This document shows positions 35,665-45,611 of a DNA stretch of 64,000 nucleotides, one piece after another. A model generated the notes under the pieces. The model saw only the letters and a list, made by a program, of their open reading frames with translations, had not been told where the DNA came from and ran no database searches. The first letter of the stretch is position 1; every line of letters starts with the position of its first letter. The stretch spans positions 1-64,000 of the forward strand of contig JAFXLL010000008.1 in NCBI GenBank assembly GCA_017531225.1. Reading direction: 5' to 3'. The position numbers were made by a program, and so were the translations under genes. This stretch comes from Bacteroidales bacterium. GTDB taxonomy: Bacteria; Bacteroidota; Bacteroidia; Bacteroidales; F082.

Positions 35665-36350
35665 ATAACCAATATAGTCCAACCGGTTTCTCTTTCCTAC
35701 CAGTAGTAGTCAAAAACTTATTGATTATCAATGGTATCCTGTTTTTAGCCGACATCGTCTTGGTGCGTTTCGGCATCCGTCTGAGCGATACGCTAGGCCT
35801 CCATTTCTTCATGGCTTCAGGCTTCAGACCATGGCAACCGCTGACCTACATGTTCATGCATGGCAATTTTTCGCACTTGTTCTTCAACATGTTCGCTCTC
35901 TGGATGTTTGGTAATACCTTAGAGAACATTTGGGGAGCAAAGCGTTTCCTGATTTATTATCTGCTCTGTGGTTTGGGCGCTGGTTTGATGCAGGAAGGGG
36001 TTCAATACATTGAATACGTTACGCATCTATCTCATTATCAGAATGTAAATATGGGTTCATCCATCATCCCAATGTCGGAATATCTCAATTACATGACTAC
36101 AGTGGGAGCCTCGGGCGCTATCTATGGCCTGCTGCTCGCATTCGGTATGATGTTCCCCAACTCATTGATTTACTTATATTTCGTGATGCCAATCAAGGCT
36201 AAATGGTTCGTGGTAGGTTACGCGGTGATCGAGTTGATGACGGGCCTCTTCTCTGCTGGTGACCATGTGGCTCATTTTGCCCATCTCGGCGGTATGCTGG
36301 TGGGTTTGATCATCATTCTGGTTTGGAAAAAGAAAGGCCGTTTATATTGA
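35661..36350 (+). CDS. Rhomboid family intramembrane serine protease
   Basis: This 229-aa membrane protease has six TM segments. The catalytic Ser is in GASGAIYGLL (S151) and the catalytic His in HFAHLGGMLVG (H208). The L1 region has HGNFSHLFFNMFALWMFG, the conserved membrane-dipping motif. It overlaps mutL by 4 bp and is followed by the membrane EEP gene. The substrate is unknown. Confidence 0.93.
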   Translation: MNNQYSPTGFSFLPVVVKNLLIINGILFLADIVLVRFGIRLSDTLGLHFFMASGFRPWQPLTYMFMHGNFSHLFFNMFALWMFGNTLENIWGAKRFLIYYLLCGLGAGLMQEGVQYIEYVTHLSHYQNVNMGSSIIPMSEYLNYMTTVGASGAIYGLLLAFGMMFPNSLIYLYFVMPIKAKWFVVGYAVIELMTGLFSAGDHVAHFAHLGGMLVGLIIILVWKKKGRLY

Positions 36351-36356
36351 TTTGTG

Positions 36357-37517
36357 ATGAAAGAAGAGAAGAAAGAATCGAAGAAGAAAAAAAGCAGCAG
36401 CAAGAAAAGTAGTAGGAAAAGAGGCTTTTTTGGAAGACTGTTCGTGTTTCTGCTGACTATCCTGGCTTTTATTGGTGTGATGGCCATGGCCATGAGCGTG
36501 CTGAGCAGCTATGTGGATCCTGTCAAATTCCCTTGGATGGCCTATTTTGGACTGGCATTTTGGGTGATTTTACTGTATAACATCGTGATACTCATGTTTT
36601 TGCTATTGTTGTGGTCGAAAATGGCATGGTTCTCAATTATAGCATTAATCATTTCAATACCAGGTGTTTACAAGTCGTTTTCAGCAGGTTCGGCTCAAGA
36701 AGGTGGTGAGTTACGTGTGATGTCATATAACGTGCTGAATTTCAGTGATTATCATGAGTCAGGAAAGAGTCGTGAAGAGGTTGCCAATCGTGTGGCTAAC
36801 TTCGTCTTAGAGAATAATCCCGATGTGCTTTGTATTCAGGAATTCTCTGAATTTATGCCGAAGTTGGGAAGGAAAGACTGCATTGCCAAATACGGTGAGT
36901 TGCTCAAGATGCCTTACCAATATTACCATACCAAGCAACACTATGGCAGCAATGTGATTTTTTCGAAATATCCGCTCTCTGCCTTGGATGCTGACGATGC
37001 CATGGGAGGGGAGAATGAATACGGTCCTGTGGCTAAAGTAGATGCTGGGAAAAAGGGTGTCTTTTACGTGGTATGCTGCCATCTTACCTCTTTCCAGCTG
37101 ACCAACGAAGAGATCACAGTGTTTTCGGATACCGGCAATAGTAAGGAAGAAGTGAAAACCAAAAGCAAATCCATCCTTGTGAAGCTTAAGAATGCCTATG
37201 AGAAACGTAGTCAGGAAGTTAGCAAGATGCTTGAGGATATCCCGAACGACGGTCGTGCCATTGTGCTCTGCGGCGATTTCAACGACACGCCGCTGTCATA
37301 TACCTATCATCAGATCAAGCGGGCAGGATTTACCGACGGCTTCGTCAAGGTAGGAAGAGGCGTGGGACGTACCTATGCAGGCAAACTCCCCATGTTACGA
37401 ATTGACTATGTGTGGGGTAATGACCAGATCCAGCCAACGGCGTTTAAACGTCTGAAATTCAAAGGTTCAGATCATTTCCCAGTGATGATGGATTTCAATT
37501 TGAACCATGGACTTTAA
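36357..37517 (+). CDS. Membrane-anchored endonuclease/exonuclease/phosphatase family protein
   Basis: This 386-aa protein starts with a lysine- and serine-rich cytosolic tail, then three TM segments (residues about 25-105), then an EEP domain beginning LRVMSYNVLNFSDYHE. Active-site motifs are VLCIQEFSEF, CGDFNDTPLSYTY and KGSDHFPVMMDFNL. The EEP fold faces the outside if the tail is cytosolic. Such proteins in Bacteroidota are often called endonucleases, but phosphodiesterase action on lipids or other substrates is equally possible. A GTG one codon earlier is an alternative start. It overlaps uvrB by 11 bp. Confidence 0.88.
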   Translation: MKEEKKESKKKKSSSKKSSRKRGFFGRLFVFLLTILAFIGVMAMAMSVLSSYVDPVKFPWMAYFGLAFWVILLYNIVILMFLLLLWSKMAWFSIIALIISIPGVYKSFSAGSAQEGGELRVMSYNVLNFSDYHESGKSREEVANRVANFVLENNPDVLCIQEFSEFMPKLGRKDCIAKYGELLKMPYQYYHTKQHYGSNVIFSKYPLSALDADDAMGGENEYGPVAKVDAGKKGVFYVVCCHLTSFQLTNEEITVFSDTGNSKEEVKTKSKSILVKLKNAYEKRSQEVSKMLEDIPNDGRAIVLCGDFNDTPLSYTYHQIKRAGFTDGFVKVGRGVGRTYAGKLPMLRIDYVWGNDQIQPTAFKRLKFKGSDHFPVMMDFNLNHGL

Positions 37518-39528
37518 ACTGGTATCGGACTTTGCGCCTACGGGCGATCAGCCGGAAGCCATTCGGCAACTCGTGGAGGGCTTGCAGCGTGGTGACCGTG
37601 CCCAGACTTTGCTTGGCGTGACGGGATCGGGCAAGACTTTCACCGTGGCTAACGTGTTGGCTCAACTCAACCGCCCCGCCTTGGTATTGAGCCATAACAA
37701 AACGCTGGCAGCTCAGCTTTATGGCGAGTTCAAGGCGTTCTTCCCCGAAAACGCCGTCGAGTATTTCGTTTCGTATTACGACTACTATCAGCCGGAGGCT
37801 TTCATCCCTTCGACCAATACCTATATTGAGAAGGATCTTTCCATCAATTCCGACATCGAGAAGCTGCGTTTAAGCACCACTACAGCCTTGATGTCGGGGA
37901 GGAGGGATATTATCGTGGTCTCCTCGGTGTCATGCCTTTACGGCATTGGCAATCCCGACGATTTCACCGAAAACGTCATCTACCTTGCTCGTGGACAACA
38001 GATGAAGCGCGACGACGTGGCCAAGGCCCTTGTAAACTCTCTGTACACACGTAACGAGATCGAGTTTACACCAGGTAAGTTCAGAATAAAAGGGGAGACC
38101 CTCGATGTGTTTCCTGCATACGCTGACATCGCCTACCGTCTTGTGTTTTGGGACGATGAGATCGATGCCATCGAGAGCTTCAATCCCGTGACAGGAAGCC
38201 GTATTGAGGAGATCTCGGAGGTCACCATCTTCCCGGCAAATATCTTCATCACCTCGAAAGACAAGCTGAAATCAGCCATCGATGAGATTCAGCAGGACAT
38301 GTTCAAGCAGGCCGATTATTTCCGTGAGATTGGTAAAAATATGGAAGCCAAGCGATTGGAGGACCGAGTGAACTATGATATTGAGATGATGCGGGAGTTG
38401 GGCTATTGCTCTGGCATTGAGAACTATTCCCGTTATTTCGACGGCCGTAAGCCTGGAACAAGGCCGTTCTGCCTGCTGGACTACTTCCCTGACGACTTCA
38501 TCACCGTCATCGACGAAAGCCATGTCACGGTGCCCCAAATCAGAGGAATGCATGGAGGCGACCGCTCACGCAAGCAGACCTTGGTGGAATATGGCTTCCG
38601 ACTGCCTTCTGCATTGGATAACAGACCGTTGGAATTCCATGAGTTTGAAGCGCTTACGGGACAAAAAATCTATGTCAGCGCTACACCTGCCGATTATGAG
38701 TTGCAACAGAGCGAAGGCGTGTATGTGGAACAAATCATCCGTCCCACAGGTCTGCTCGATCCCGTTATCGAGGTGAGGCCGAGTGTCAACCAGGTGGACG
38801 ACCTATTGGAAGAGATCCGTAAGGTAAAGGAGAAGCAGCAGCGTGTGCTGGTGACCACCTTGACCAAACGCATGGCAGAAGAGCTGAATACCTATCTCAA
38901 CAACCTAAAAATCAAGGCAAGATACATCCACTCTGACGTGGATACCTTGGAACGTGTGGAGATCCTGCGAGGGCTTCGTTTAGGTGAGTTCGACGTACTG
39001 GTAGGTGTGAACCTTCTCCGAGAGGGCTTGGATCTCCCTGAAGTCAGCCTGGTAGCCATCCTCGATGCCGACAAGGAAGGCTTCCTGCGCTCGGAACGCT
39101 CGTTGACACAGACGGCAGGCCGTGCCGCCCGTAACGCCGAGAGCAAGGTCATCATGTACGCCTCAACCATCACTGAGTCAATGCAAAAGACTATCGACGA
39201 GACCAATCGTCGCCGCTCTAAGCAAATCGCTTACAACGAGGCGCATGGCATCGTGCCCAAAACCATCGTGAAAGCCATCGACGTGTCGCTGTCCGAAGCC
39301 ACTGGCAGAAAGGGCTTTGTGGCTTATCCTGAGCAAGAGGAACGCCTCTCAAGCATCGCAGCCGAACAGGTTGAATACAAGACTAAGAAGCAGATCGAGA
39401 AAGCCATCCTCGAAGCCAAACGAAACATGGAGAAAGCCGTCAAGGAGATGGATTTCATCGCCGCTGCCGCTTATCGTGACGAGATGGCAAGATTGAAGGA
39501 AATGGAATCAAACTTCAAGGCTGAGTGA
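37507..39528 (+). CDS. uvrB: UvrABC system protein B
   Basis: This 673-aa helicase-like subunit of nucleotide excision repair verifies damage and recruits UvrC. Walker A is GVTGSGKT (37-44), the beta-hairpin region contains YFVSYYDYYQPEAF, the DEAD-like box is VIDESHVT, and motif VI is QTAGRAARN. The UvrC-binding UVR domain is at the end (IEKAILEAKRNMEKAVKEMD). The length is standard. It ends 14 bp past the convergent MauE-type gene's stop, a short 3' overlap. Confidence 0.97.
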   Translation: MDFKLVSDFAPTGDQPEAIRQLVEGLQRGDRAQTLLGVTGSGKTFTVANVLAQLNRPALVLSHNKTLAAQLYGEFKAFFPENAVEYFVSYYDYYQPEAFIPSTNTYIEKDLSINSDIEKLRLSTTTALMSGRRDIIVVSSVSCLYGIGNPDDFTENVIYLARGQQMKRDDVAKALVNSLYTRNEIEFTPGKFRIKGETLDVFPAYADIAYRLVFWDDEIDAIESFNPVTGSRIEEISEVTIFPANIFITSKDKLKSAIDEIQQDMFKQADYFREIGKNMEAKRLEDRVNYDIEMMRELGYCSGIENYSRYFDGRKPGTRPFCLLDYFPDDFITVIDESHVTVPQIRGMHGGDRSRKQTLVEYGFRLPSALDNRPLEFHEFEALTGQKIYVSATPADYELQQSEGVYVEQIIRPTGLLDPVIEVRPSVNQVDDLLEEIRKVKEKQQRVLVTTLTKRMAEELNTYLNNLKIKARYIHSDVDTLERVEILRGLRLGEFDVLVGVNLLREGLDLPEVSLVAILDADKEGFLRSERSLTQTAGRAARNAESKVIMYASTITESMQKTIDETNRRRSKQIAYNEAHGIVPKTIVKAIDVSLSEATGRKGFVAYPEQEERLSSIAAEQVEYKTKKQIEKAILEAKRNMEKAVKEMDFIAAAAYRDEMARLKEMESNFKAE

Positions 39529-40405
39529 AAAACGCCTTGATCTCATCCTCTTTCATATCCCGTAATTCGTAGGTGTGAACAATAGTACCATTGTCGAGGA
39601 ACACTATGGTAGGGAATTTACCATCGATTACGGGCAAAAGACTAATGGGGTTGTCGTGCAGCACGCTGCGGTATTCGGCTGATTCCGACTTTTCGTAAAA
39701 CGTCTTGATGCCCTCTTCGGTGCCAATGAAGATGTAGGTCATGTTTTCGGCAGGGAAGTCGTAACGCTGTTGCATGAGTGAGATCTTGTGCGCTGACAGT
39801 TGGCAATACTTACATGCTGTTGAAAATATGCCAATTACCTGCTTCCCTTCATCGAGATGGAACTCTTCCAAAAGCGGCGTCGACAACATCTCGGCAAACA
39901 AGGTTTCATTCACGTTTTTATCCTTGTCATAAGTCGAAATGAAATTGTCGGGAGGCGACACGGCAAACACCGTTACAGAAGAAGCGATGGCAACACCTGC
40001 CAAAGCCAGCCATTTTCCTTTGAAACTGAAATCCTTTACCTTGTAAACCAAGGCGAACAAACCCATCAATACGATGTTTTTCAAGATGCTTTGCCAGGGA
40101 TTGAAGGGCAGCAGCTCACCAAAACAATGGCAACTGTCGGTCCGACCGATAATCTGCGCATATACCAATAACAAGGTGTAGCCTGCAAGCATCATCATGC
40201 TGCCCCACCACATCAATTTATGGAAGCACTGGGAAACCAATCCAATGCCTAACACCAATTCGAGGATAATAGCAGCTCTCGCTACCAAAAAACTGAAATT
40301 CAGGCTGAAGAAATGGTAGCTATAAATGTAGATCTCAAACTTATCCATGTCGACAATCTTCAGGATGGCCGACACTATGAATAAGAGACCTAATATGACT
40401 TTCAA
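39515..40405 (-). CDS. MauE/DoxX-type membrane protein with C-terminal thioredoxin-like domain
   Basis: This protein of about 296 aa has four TM segments at the N-terminus (VILGLLFIVSAILKIVDMDKF, LVARAAIILELVLGIGLV) with the DSCHCFG pair, as in MauE. A thioredoxin-like domain then carries the IGIFSTACKYCQLSAHK redox motif (C-x-x-C) and ends with a FLDNGTIVHTYEL strand. It is probably involved in extracytoplasmic disulfide or redox chemistry. An in-frame ATG at 40507 lies inside the upstream lipoprotein gene and adds an unlikely peptide; I prefer TTG at 40405, 7 bp after that gene's stop and behind GGGAG. Confidence 0.75.
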   Translation of the reverse strand: MKVILGLLFIVSAILKIVDMDKFEIYIYSYHFFSLNFSFLVARAAIILELVLGIGLVSQCFHKLMWWGSMMMLAGYTLLLVYAQIIGRTDSCHCFGELLPFNPWQSILKNIVLMGLFALVYKVKDFSFKGKWLALAGVAIASSVTVFAVSPPDNFISTYDKDKNVNETLFAEMLSTPLLEEFHLDEGKQVIGIFSTACKYCQLSAHKISLMQQRYDFPAENMTYIFIGTEEGIKTFYEKSESAEYRSVLHDNPISLLPVIDGKFPTIVFLDNGTIVHTYELRDMKEDEIKAFFTQP

Positions 40406-40412
40406 TACATGT

Positions 40413-40649
40413 TTACTCCCGCTCGCAGCGAACCTTTCCTGTTCCAAGAGTGCCAAAGTTATAGTTGAAGCTGGATTGGTTTTCGAGATCAGAGCATGAT
40501 CCCTCATTTATGATTTGTTGACCAAGATCTTGGGTGCCGGTACCAGCTATTCCAGTGTAGTCATAGTAGCAATGGCAAACCTTGGATTTTGAACATGATG
40601 CGCAACCGATCAAAGCGATAACAGCAATAGCTAACAATACTTTTTTCAT
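40413..40649 (-). CDS. Small cysteine-rich lipoprotein
   Basis: This 78-aa protein has an SPII signal (MKKVLLAIAVIALIGCASC). The mature part has further cysteines (SKVCHCYYDYTG, GSCSDLE, VRCERE), which could form disulfides or be substrates of the redox protein encoded directly downstream. A TACTTTTG box at 40691-40684 on the minus strand is the likely -7 element. The pair looks like a two-gene operon. Confidence 0.7.
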   Translation of the reverse strand: MKKVLLAIAVIALIGCASCSKSKVCHCYYDYTGIAGTGTQDLGQQIINEGSCSDLENQSSFNYNFGTLGTGKVRCERE

Positions 40650-40720
40650 CGTTTAAAATTTTAGGGTTAGTTGATTTTCAATGCAAAAGTAGCCATTGTT
40701 TTAGTTCAACGCAATTATTT

Positions 40721-40752
40721 TTTGATTTTTTTTATGGAAAGCAGTACATTTG
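40721..40752 (+). promoter_or_regulatory. Promoter of pepE and the P-ATPase
   Basis: TTTG (40721-40724), 20 bp, TACATTTG (40745-40752): a perfect Bacteroidota promoter 22 bp before the pepE start. Confidence 0.8.
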
Positions 40753-40774
40753 CACAAACTTAACACTTTGTATT

Positions 40775-41548
40775 ATGAGACTATTATTGATTAGCAACTC
40801 CACCAATTTCGGGGAGACCTATCTTGCCTGGGCATGCAACCAGATTGAATATTTCTGCCTGCAGAACAACCTCAAACCTAATAGCCGCGTCGTTTTCGTT
40901 CCCTTTGCCGGCGTCAACATCGCTGGGAAAGCCTATCCTGACAGCTATGATGCTTACGAAGCACGTGTTCAGAAGGTGTTCCTTGAGAAGTTCGGCTTCA
41001 CCAATTTCACTTCGGTGCATCACTTCGACGATAAGGTGAAAGCCGTGAAAGAGGCTGACCTGATCGTGGTGGGCGGTGGCAACACCTTCCATCTGGTAGC
41101 TGAGATGCATAAATACGGTTTGATGGATGCCATCCGTGAGCGTGCTTTGGCTGGTGTGCCTTACATCGGTTGGAGCGCTGGCAGCAACGTGGCTTGCCCT
41201 ACACTCTGCACTACCAACGACATGCCCATCGTGCAACCGGCTTCGTTCAAGACCCTGAATCTGGTGCCGTTCCAGATCAATCCTCACTACTTGGATCCTC
41301 ATCCTGAGATCGACAAGATGATCAAGCACGGTGGCGAGACCCGTCAGGATCGTATCAACGAGTATCTCGCTGTCAACCAGAAGATGGTGGTGGTGGGACT
41401 TCGTGAAGCCACCTCGCTGTGGGTTACCGATGGCAAGGTGATGCTCAAAGGCGGCAAGAAGATGATCGTCATGCAATATGGCAAGGAAGCCGTCGAGATT
41501 GAGCCAAACACCGACGTTACTTTTCTGCTGAACGGCCAACAGGCATAA
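40775..41548 (+). CDS. pepE: Dipeptidase E (peptidase S51 family)
   Basis: This 257-aa enzyme cleaves Asp-X dipeptides. The class I glutamine amidotransferase-like fold has the nucleophile elbow GWSAGSN with S134, preceded by the VVGGGNTFHLV loop. The fold ends with REATSLWVTDGKVMLKGGKK. The stop codon abuts the ATG of the calcium-type ATPase gene, so the two are co-expressed. Confidence 0.92.
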   Translation: MRLLLISNSTNFGETYLAWACNQIEYFCLQNNLKPNSRVVFVPFAGVNIAGKAYPDSYDAYEARVQKVFLEKFGFTNFTSVHHFDDKVKAVKEADLIVVGGGNTFHLVAEMHKYGLMDAIRERALAGVPYIGWSAGSNVACPTLCTTNDMPIVQPASFKTLNLVPFQINPHYLDPHPEIDKMIKHGGETRQDRINEYLAVNQKMVVVGLREATSLWVTDGKVMLKGGKKMIVMQYGKEAVEIEPNTDVTFLLNGQQA

Positions 41549-44278
41549 ATGGATAGCGGCGACCATAGGCACGGACTTACTTCCGAACAGGTCGAACAAA
41601 GTAGGCTGGAACACGGAAACAACCTGCTGACTCCTCCTCCCAAGGAGCCGGTGTGGCGGCTTTTCCTTGAAAAGTTCCAGGATCCGATTATCCGTATTTT
41701 GCTCATAACCCTGACGCTGTCGGTGGTGGTGTCGCTGTATCAATATTTCAGAGGCACGGCTGGTCTGGAAGTCCTGCTGGAGCCGCTTGGCATCTTCGTC
41801 GCGGTGATGTTGGCAACCACGGTGGGTTTCGTCTTCGAGTTGAGTGCCAATCGTAAGTTCGACATCCTAAACAAGTCGAAAGACGAGGAAAAGGTGACGG
41901 TGATGCGCGACGGGCATATCACACGAATCGAGCGAAAGGATGTGGTGGTAGGCGACATGGTGTTTGTCAACCCAGGCGACGAAATCCCTGCCGATGGCAC
42001 CTTGGTTGAGACTATAGCCCTGCAAATCAACGAGTCGTCGCTGACTGGCGAGCCCATGGCACAGAAGACCGTTAGGGAAGAGGAGTTCGACCATGAGGCT
42101 ACCTATCCGTCCAATTACGTCTGCCGCGGCACTACAGTTATCGATGGCAATGGCATCTTTATAGTGGAACGCGTGGGCGATGCCACCGAATGGGGCAAGG
42201 TATATCGTGGTGCCCAAATCGATAACAAGATAAAGACCCCTCTTAACGAACAACTCGATAAACTGGGACATACCATCACCATAGCGAGCTATGTGGTGGC
42301 AGGCTTGGTTTTGGTTTTTAGGCTTTTGATGTATTTTGTCGTTGACGAGTGTGTGTCGTTCGATTGGATGGACTTTGCCCATTATCTGTTGAATTCTCTG
42401 ATGATTGCCATTACTTTGATTGTGGTGGCCGTTCCCGAAGGACTTCCCATGAGCGTCACGCTGAGCTTGGCGTTAAGCATGCGTAGAATGTTGGAAACCA
42501 ATAATTTGGTACGCAAGATGCATGCCTGCGAAACCATGGGCGCTGTCACGGTGATATGCACTGACAAGACGGGAACCCTGACACAGAACCGCATGAGCGT
42601 CAGCGACTTCAAAATCTACGGGTTGCATGACAATAAGCTTGACGATTCACAGACTTCTTTTCTGATCAAGGAAGGCATAGCCATCAACTCAACGGCGTTT
42701 CTCGACTTCTCCGACAAGCAGGAAGCCAAGACGGTAGGCAACCCCACCGAGGCAGCTATGCTTAACTGGCTGTTTAAACAGAATATAGACTTCATCAGCT
42801 ATCGCGACCATACCAAAATCGTTCGTCAGGTGCCGTTTTCAACGAAATACAAATTCATGGCAACCTTTGTGAATACTGACGATCCCGAACTGCTGCTGAT
42901 GCATGTGAAAGGCGCACCGGAACTGGTGCTCAAGCATTGCTCGAAGATCCGGTTGGAAGAAGGTGAGAGCCCGATTGAGGAGAGTATGGAGATGGTGGAA
43001 CAACAACTGTCGAATTACCAAAGCCAGGCAATGCGCACCTTGGGATTCGCTTACCGTTACCTCGATCGCAACGAGATGGATGCCATGTTCGATGGTGAGC
43101 AATTGGCTATCGAAGATTTGTGCTATCTCGGCACTGTGGCTATCGCCGATCCTGTTCGTGAGGAAGTGCCTGATGCCATCAAGGACTGCATCGATGCAGG
43201 GATTAAGGTCAAAATTGTCACAGGCGATACCTCAGCTACTGCCAGGGAGATCGGACGTCAAATTGGCTTGTGGAATGAAGGAGATACTGAAGAAAAGAAC
43301 ATGATCACCGGCAAAGAGTTTGAGCTGCTGAGCGACGAAGCGTTGCTTGAGAGGATTGGCGATGTGAAGATTATGTCAAGGGCTAGACCGATGGACAAGG
43401 AACGGCTGGTACGACTGCTCCAGCAGAAAGGGGAGGTGGTGGCGGTCACCGGTGATGGCACCAATGATGCACCCGCCCTTAATGCGGCACAGATCGGTCT
43501 CTCGATGGGCGATGGTACCAGCGTGGCCAAGGAAGCCAGCGATATCACCATTCTCGACAACTCGTTCCAAAGTATCGCCCGTGCGGTGGTGTGGGGACGT
43601 TCCTTATATCGCAATATCCAGCGATTCATCCTGTTCCAGATGACCATCAATGTAGCGGCATGTCTTATCGTGCTGTTAGGCGCCGTTTTAGGCACTGAAT
43701 CGCCGTTGACAGTGACGCAGATGCTTTGGGTGAACTTGATTATGGATACGTTTGCAGCCTTGGCATTGGCGTCGTTGCCGCCCGATCAAAAGGTGATGTT
43801 TGAAAAGCCACGCTCACGCGATGCCTATATCATTACCCGACCCATGACTAAAAGAATCTTTGGCGTAGGCCTGCTTTTCGTCGCCGTGTTTCTGGGGTTC
43901 TATTATTATTTCCAGCAAGACGGCGTGGTCACACCTAGAGAACATACGCTTTTCTTCACGATCTTCGTGTTTATGCAGTTCTGGAATATCTTCAACGCCA
44001 AGGCCTTTATGACGGGACGTTCGGCGCTGAATGGCTTGTTTACAAAAAATATAGCCAAGGGCTTTGTCTTGACCTTGGCTATAATTCTTGTGGGACAGGT
44101 ACTCATCGTCGAATTCGGCGGTGAGATGTTCGAGGTGGTTCGCTTGTCGTTAGGCGACTGGCTGCGAATCATCCTCTCGACTTCGGTAATCCTCTGGGTA
44201 GGAGAGATTATTCGGCTTTTCTTTGATAAGTCACGGAATAATTTCCGAAATCCTTCAGCACCAGACGATCTTTTGTGA
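41549..44278 (+). CDS. Calcium-translocating P-type ATPase, PMCA type
   Basis: This 909-aa P2-type ATPase probably exports Ca2+. It has the N-terminal cation ATPase domain (GLTSEQVEQSRLEHGNN), the actuator motif SSLTGEP, TM4 with VVAVPEGLPMSVTLSLA carrying the PEGLP ion-binding motif, the phosphorylated D339 in CTDKTGTLTQNRM, and the hinge VTGDGTNDAPALN. The length and motifs are complete. A second, related ATPase lies at 62342. The last 71 bp overlap the convergent lipocalin-like gene. Confidence 0.93.
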   Translation: MDSGDHRHGLTSEQVEQSRLEHGNNLLTPPPKEPVWRLFLEKFQDPIIRILLITLTLSVVVSLYQYFRGTAGLEVLLEPLGIFVAVMLATTVGFVFELSANRKFDILNKSKDEEKVTVMRDGHITRIERKDVVVGDMVFVNPGDEIPADGTLVETIALQINESSLTGEPMAQKTVREEEFDHEATYPSNYVCRGTTVIDGNGIFIVERVGDATEWGKVYRGAQIDNKIKTPLNEQLDKLGHTITIASYVVAGLVLVFRLLMYFVVDECVSFDWMDFAHYLLNSLMIAITLIVVAVPEGLPMSVTLSLALSMRRMLETNNLVRKMHACETMGAVTVICTDKTGTLTQNRMSVSDFKIYGLHDNKLDDSQTSFLIKEGIAINSTAFLDFSDKQEAKTVGNPTEAAMLNWLFKQNIDFISYRDHTKIVRQVPFSTKYKFMATFVNTDDPELLLMHVKGAPELVLKHCSKIRLEEGESPIEESMEMVEQQLSNYQSQAMRTLGFAYRYLDRNEMDAMFDGEQLAIEDLCYLGTVAIADPVREEVPDAIKDCIDAGIKVKIVTGDTSATAREIGRQIGLWNEGDTEEKNMITGKEFELLSDEALLERIGDVKIMSRARPMDKERLVRLLQQKGEVVAVTGDGTNDAPALNAAQIGLSMGDGTSVAKEASDITILDNSFQSIARAVVWGRSLYRNIQRFILFQMTINVAACLIVLLGAVLGTESPLTVTQMLWVNLIMDTFAALALASLPPDQKVMFEKPRSRDAYIITRPMTKRIFGVGLLFVAVFLGFYYYFQQDGVVTPREHTLFFTIFVFMQFWNIFNAKAFMTGRSALNGLFTKNIAKGFVLTLAIILVGQVLIVEFGGEMFEVVRLSLGDWLRIILSTSVILWVGEIIRLFFDKSRNNFRNPSAPDDLL

Positions 44279-44558
44279 GTTCGTCAATCCACAATGAATC
44301 AACGAAATCACGAGGGTTGGTACCGGTGTATCTGCCTTTGAGGATCAACATATCGTCAACCTTCTCCCAAGTTTGGTATTCGCGATAACCCATGTTGATG
44401 GACTCAATGGTGCCGTCGCTGTTCAGCTTTAATCCATATTCGCCAAAGACGCTGCTGTCGTCGGCAGGCTCAATCCAAGTACCTACGAGTGATGCGCGGT
44501 TGCAGGCGGTCATGCCAAGCAACAAGCCCATAGCGATAATGAAAAATCCTTTTTTCAT
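44208..44558 (-). CDS. Lipocalin-like lipoprotein
   Basis: This 116-aa protein has the SPII signal MKKGFFIIAMGLLLGMTAC. The mature part starts SLVGTWIEPADDSS and has the strand pattern G-T-W, GLKLNSDGTIESI, DDMLILKGRYTG, DRLVLKD found in small lipocalin-type lipoproteins of Bacteroidota. The ligand is unknown. Its 3' end overlaps the 3' end of the P-ATPase gene on the other strand. It lies downstream of the carbamate kinase gene (24-bp gap) and may share its transcript. Confidence 0.75.
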   Translation of the reverse strand: MKKGFFIIAMGLLLGMTACNRASLVGTWIEPADDSSVFGEYGLKLNSDGTIESINMGYREYQTWEKVDDMLILKGRYTGTNPRDFVDSLWIDELTKDRLVLKDFGNYSVTYQRKAE

Positions 44559-44582
44559 GGTATGTATTGATTTTCAAAGTGT

Positions 44583-45530
44583 TTACGGGACGATTCTGGT
44601 GCCGCAGGTTGGGTCGCCAAGTCGTGTGGCCTCGGTGATGATGGCCTCGTGGCCTGTTGCCTCCACGAAGAGGATGGCTGCGCGAACCTTAGGAGCCATG
44701 CTGCCTTCGGTGAATTGACCGTCAGCCATGTGCTTCTTAGCTTCTGCCACGGTGATGGTGTCGAGAGCTTGCTCATTGTCCTTGCGGAAGTTGATGTAGA
44801 CCTTCGGAACGTCGGTGAGGATGTAGAACTCATCGGCACCGATGTTGATGGCTGTCATGGCTGAAGCCAAGTCCTTGTCGATCACAGCCTCAACACCGCC
44901 TAAGCTACCGTCAGCCTTCTCGATGACAGGGATGCCGCCACCACCAACGGTGATGACGATGTGGCCTTGCTCAGCCAATTGTTTCACTAAGTCAACATTC
45001 TGGATGGCGATTGGCTTGGGTGAAGCCACCACCTTACGCCAGCCGCGACCTTTGGGGTCTTCCTTGTAGACGGCACCAGTCTCCTTGGCGTACTTCTCAG
45101 CTTCTTCCTTGCTGTAGTATGGACCAACGGGCTTGGTAGGATTCAGGAACATCGGGTCGTTCTTGTCAACCACCACTTGGGTCACCAAGGTGACTACATT
45201 GCGCTTCAGACCTTCTTTGGCAAAGGTCTTGCCCAGACCCATCTCAATCATGAATCCGATGAGACCTTGGGTTTCAGCAACGCAGAAGTCGATAGGCATA
45301 CCCGGCACACCAAACTGATGGTGACCAGCTTCATGCTGCAACATGACATTGCCTACTTGAGGACCGTTACCATGGCCGATAACGAGGTTGTAGTCTTTCT
45401 TGAGGAAGGGTAGCAACGCATGGCATGTCTCTGTGACATTTTCCATTTGTTCCTTGTAAGTTCCTTTTTGTCCGCCTCTCAGAAGGGCGTTTCCGCCGAA
45501 GGCGATAACGGCTAATTTCTTCATATTCAA
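44583..45530 (-). CDS. arcC: Carbamate kinase
   Basis: This 315-aa enzyme converts carbamoyl phosphate and ADP to ATP and carbamate. It has the family start KLAVIAFGGNALLRGGQKGT, the VIGHGNGPQVGNVMLQHE motif, the KxxxASPKP loop (VVASPKPIAIQN), VITVGGGGIPVIE and GSMAPKVRAAILFVE. No arginine deiminase or ornithine carbamoyltransferase gene is in the window. A TATCTTTG box lies at 45572-45565 on the minus strand. Confidence 0.95.
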   Translation of the reverse strand: MNMKKLAVIAFGGNALLRGGQKGTYKEQMENVTETCHALLPFLKKDYNLVIGHGNGPQVGNVMLQHEAGHHQFGVPGMPIDFCVAETQGLIGFMIEMGLGKTFAKEGLKRNVVTLVTQVVVDKNDPMFLNPTKPVGPYYSKEEAEKYAKETGAVYKEDPKGRGWRKVVASPKPIAIQNVDLVKQLAEQGHIVITVGGGGIPVIEKADGSLGGVEAVIDKDLASAMTAINIGADEFYILTDVPKVYINFRKDNEQALDTITVAEAKKHMADGQFTEGSMAPKVRAAILFVEATGHEAIITEATRLGDPTCGTRIVP

Positions 45531-45611
45531 TTATTTAATATAAAATCTCTTACTTTTGGGACGGCAAAGATAAGAAAAGTTTTTGAATATGAAGCAAACT
45601 CTCAATTAAAC

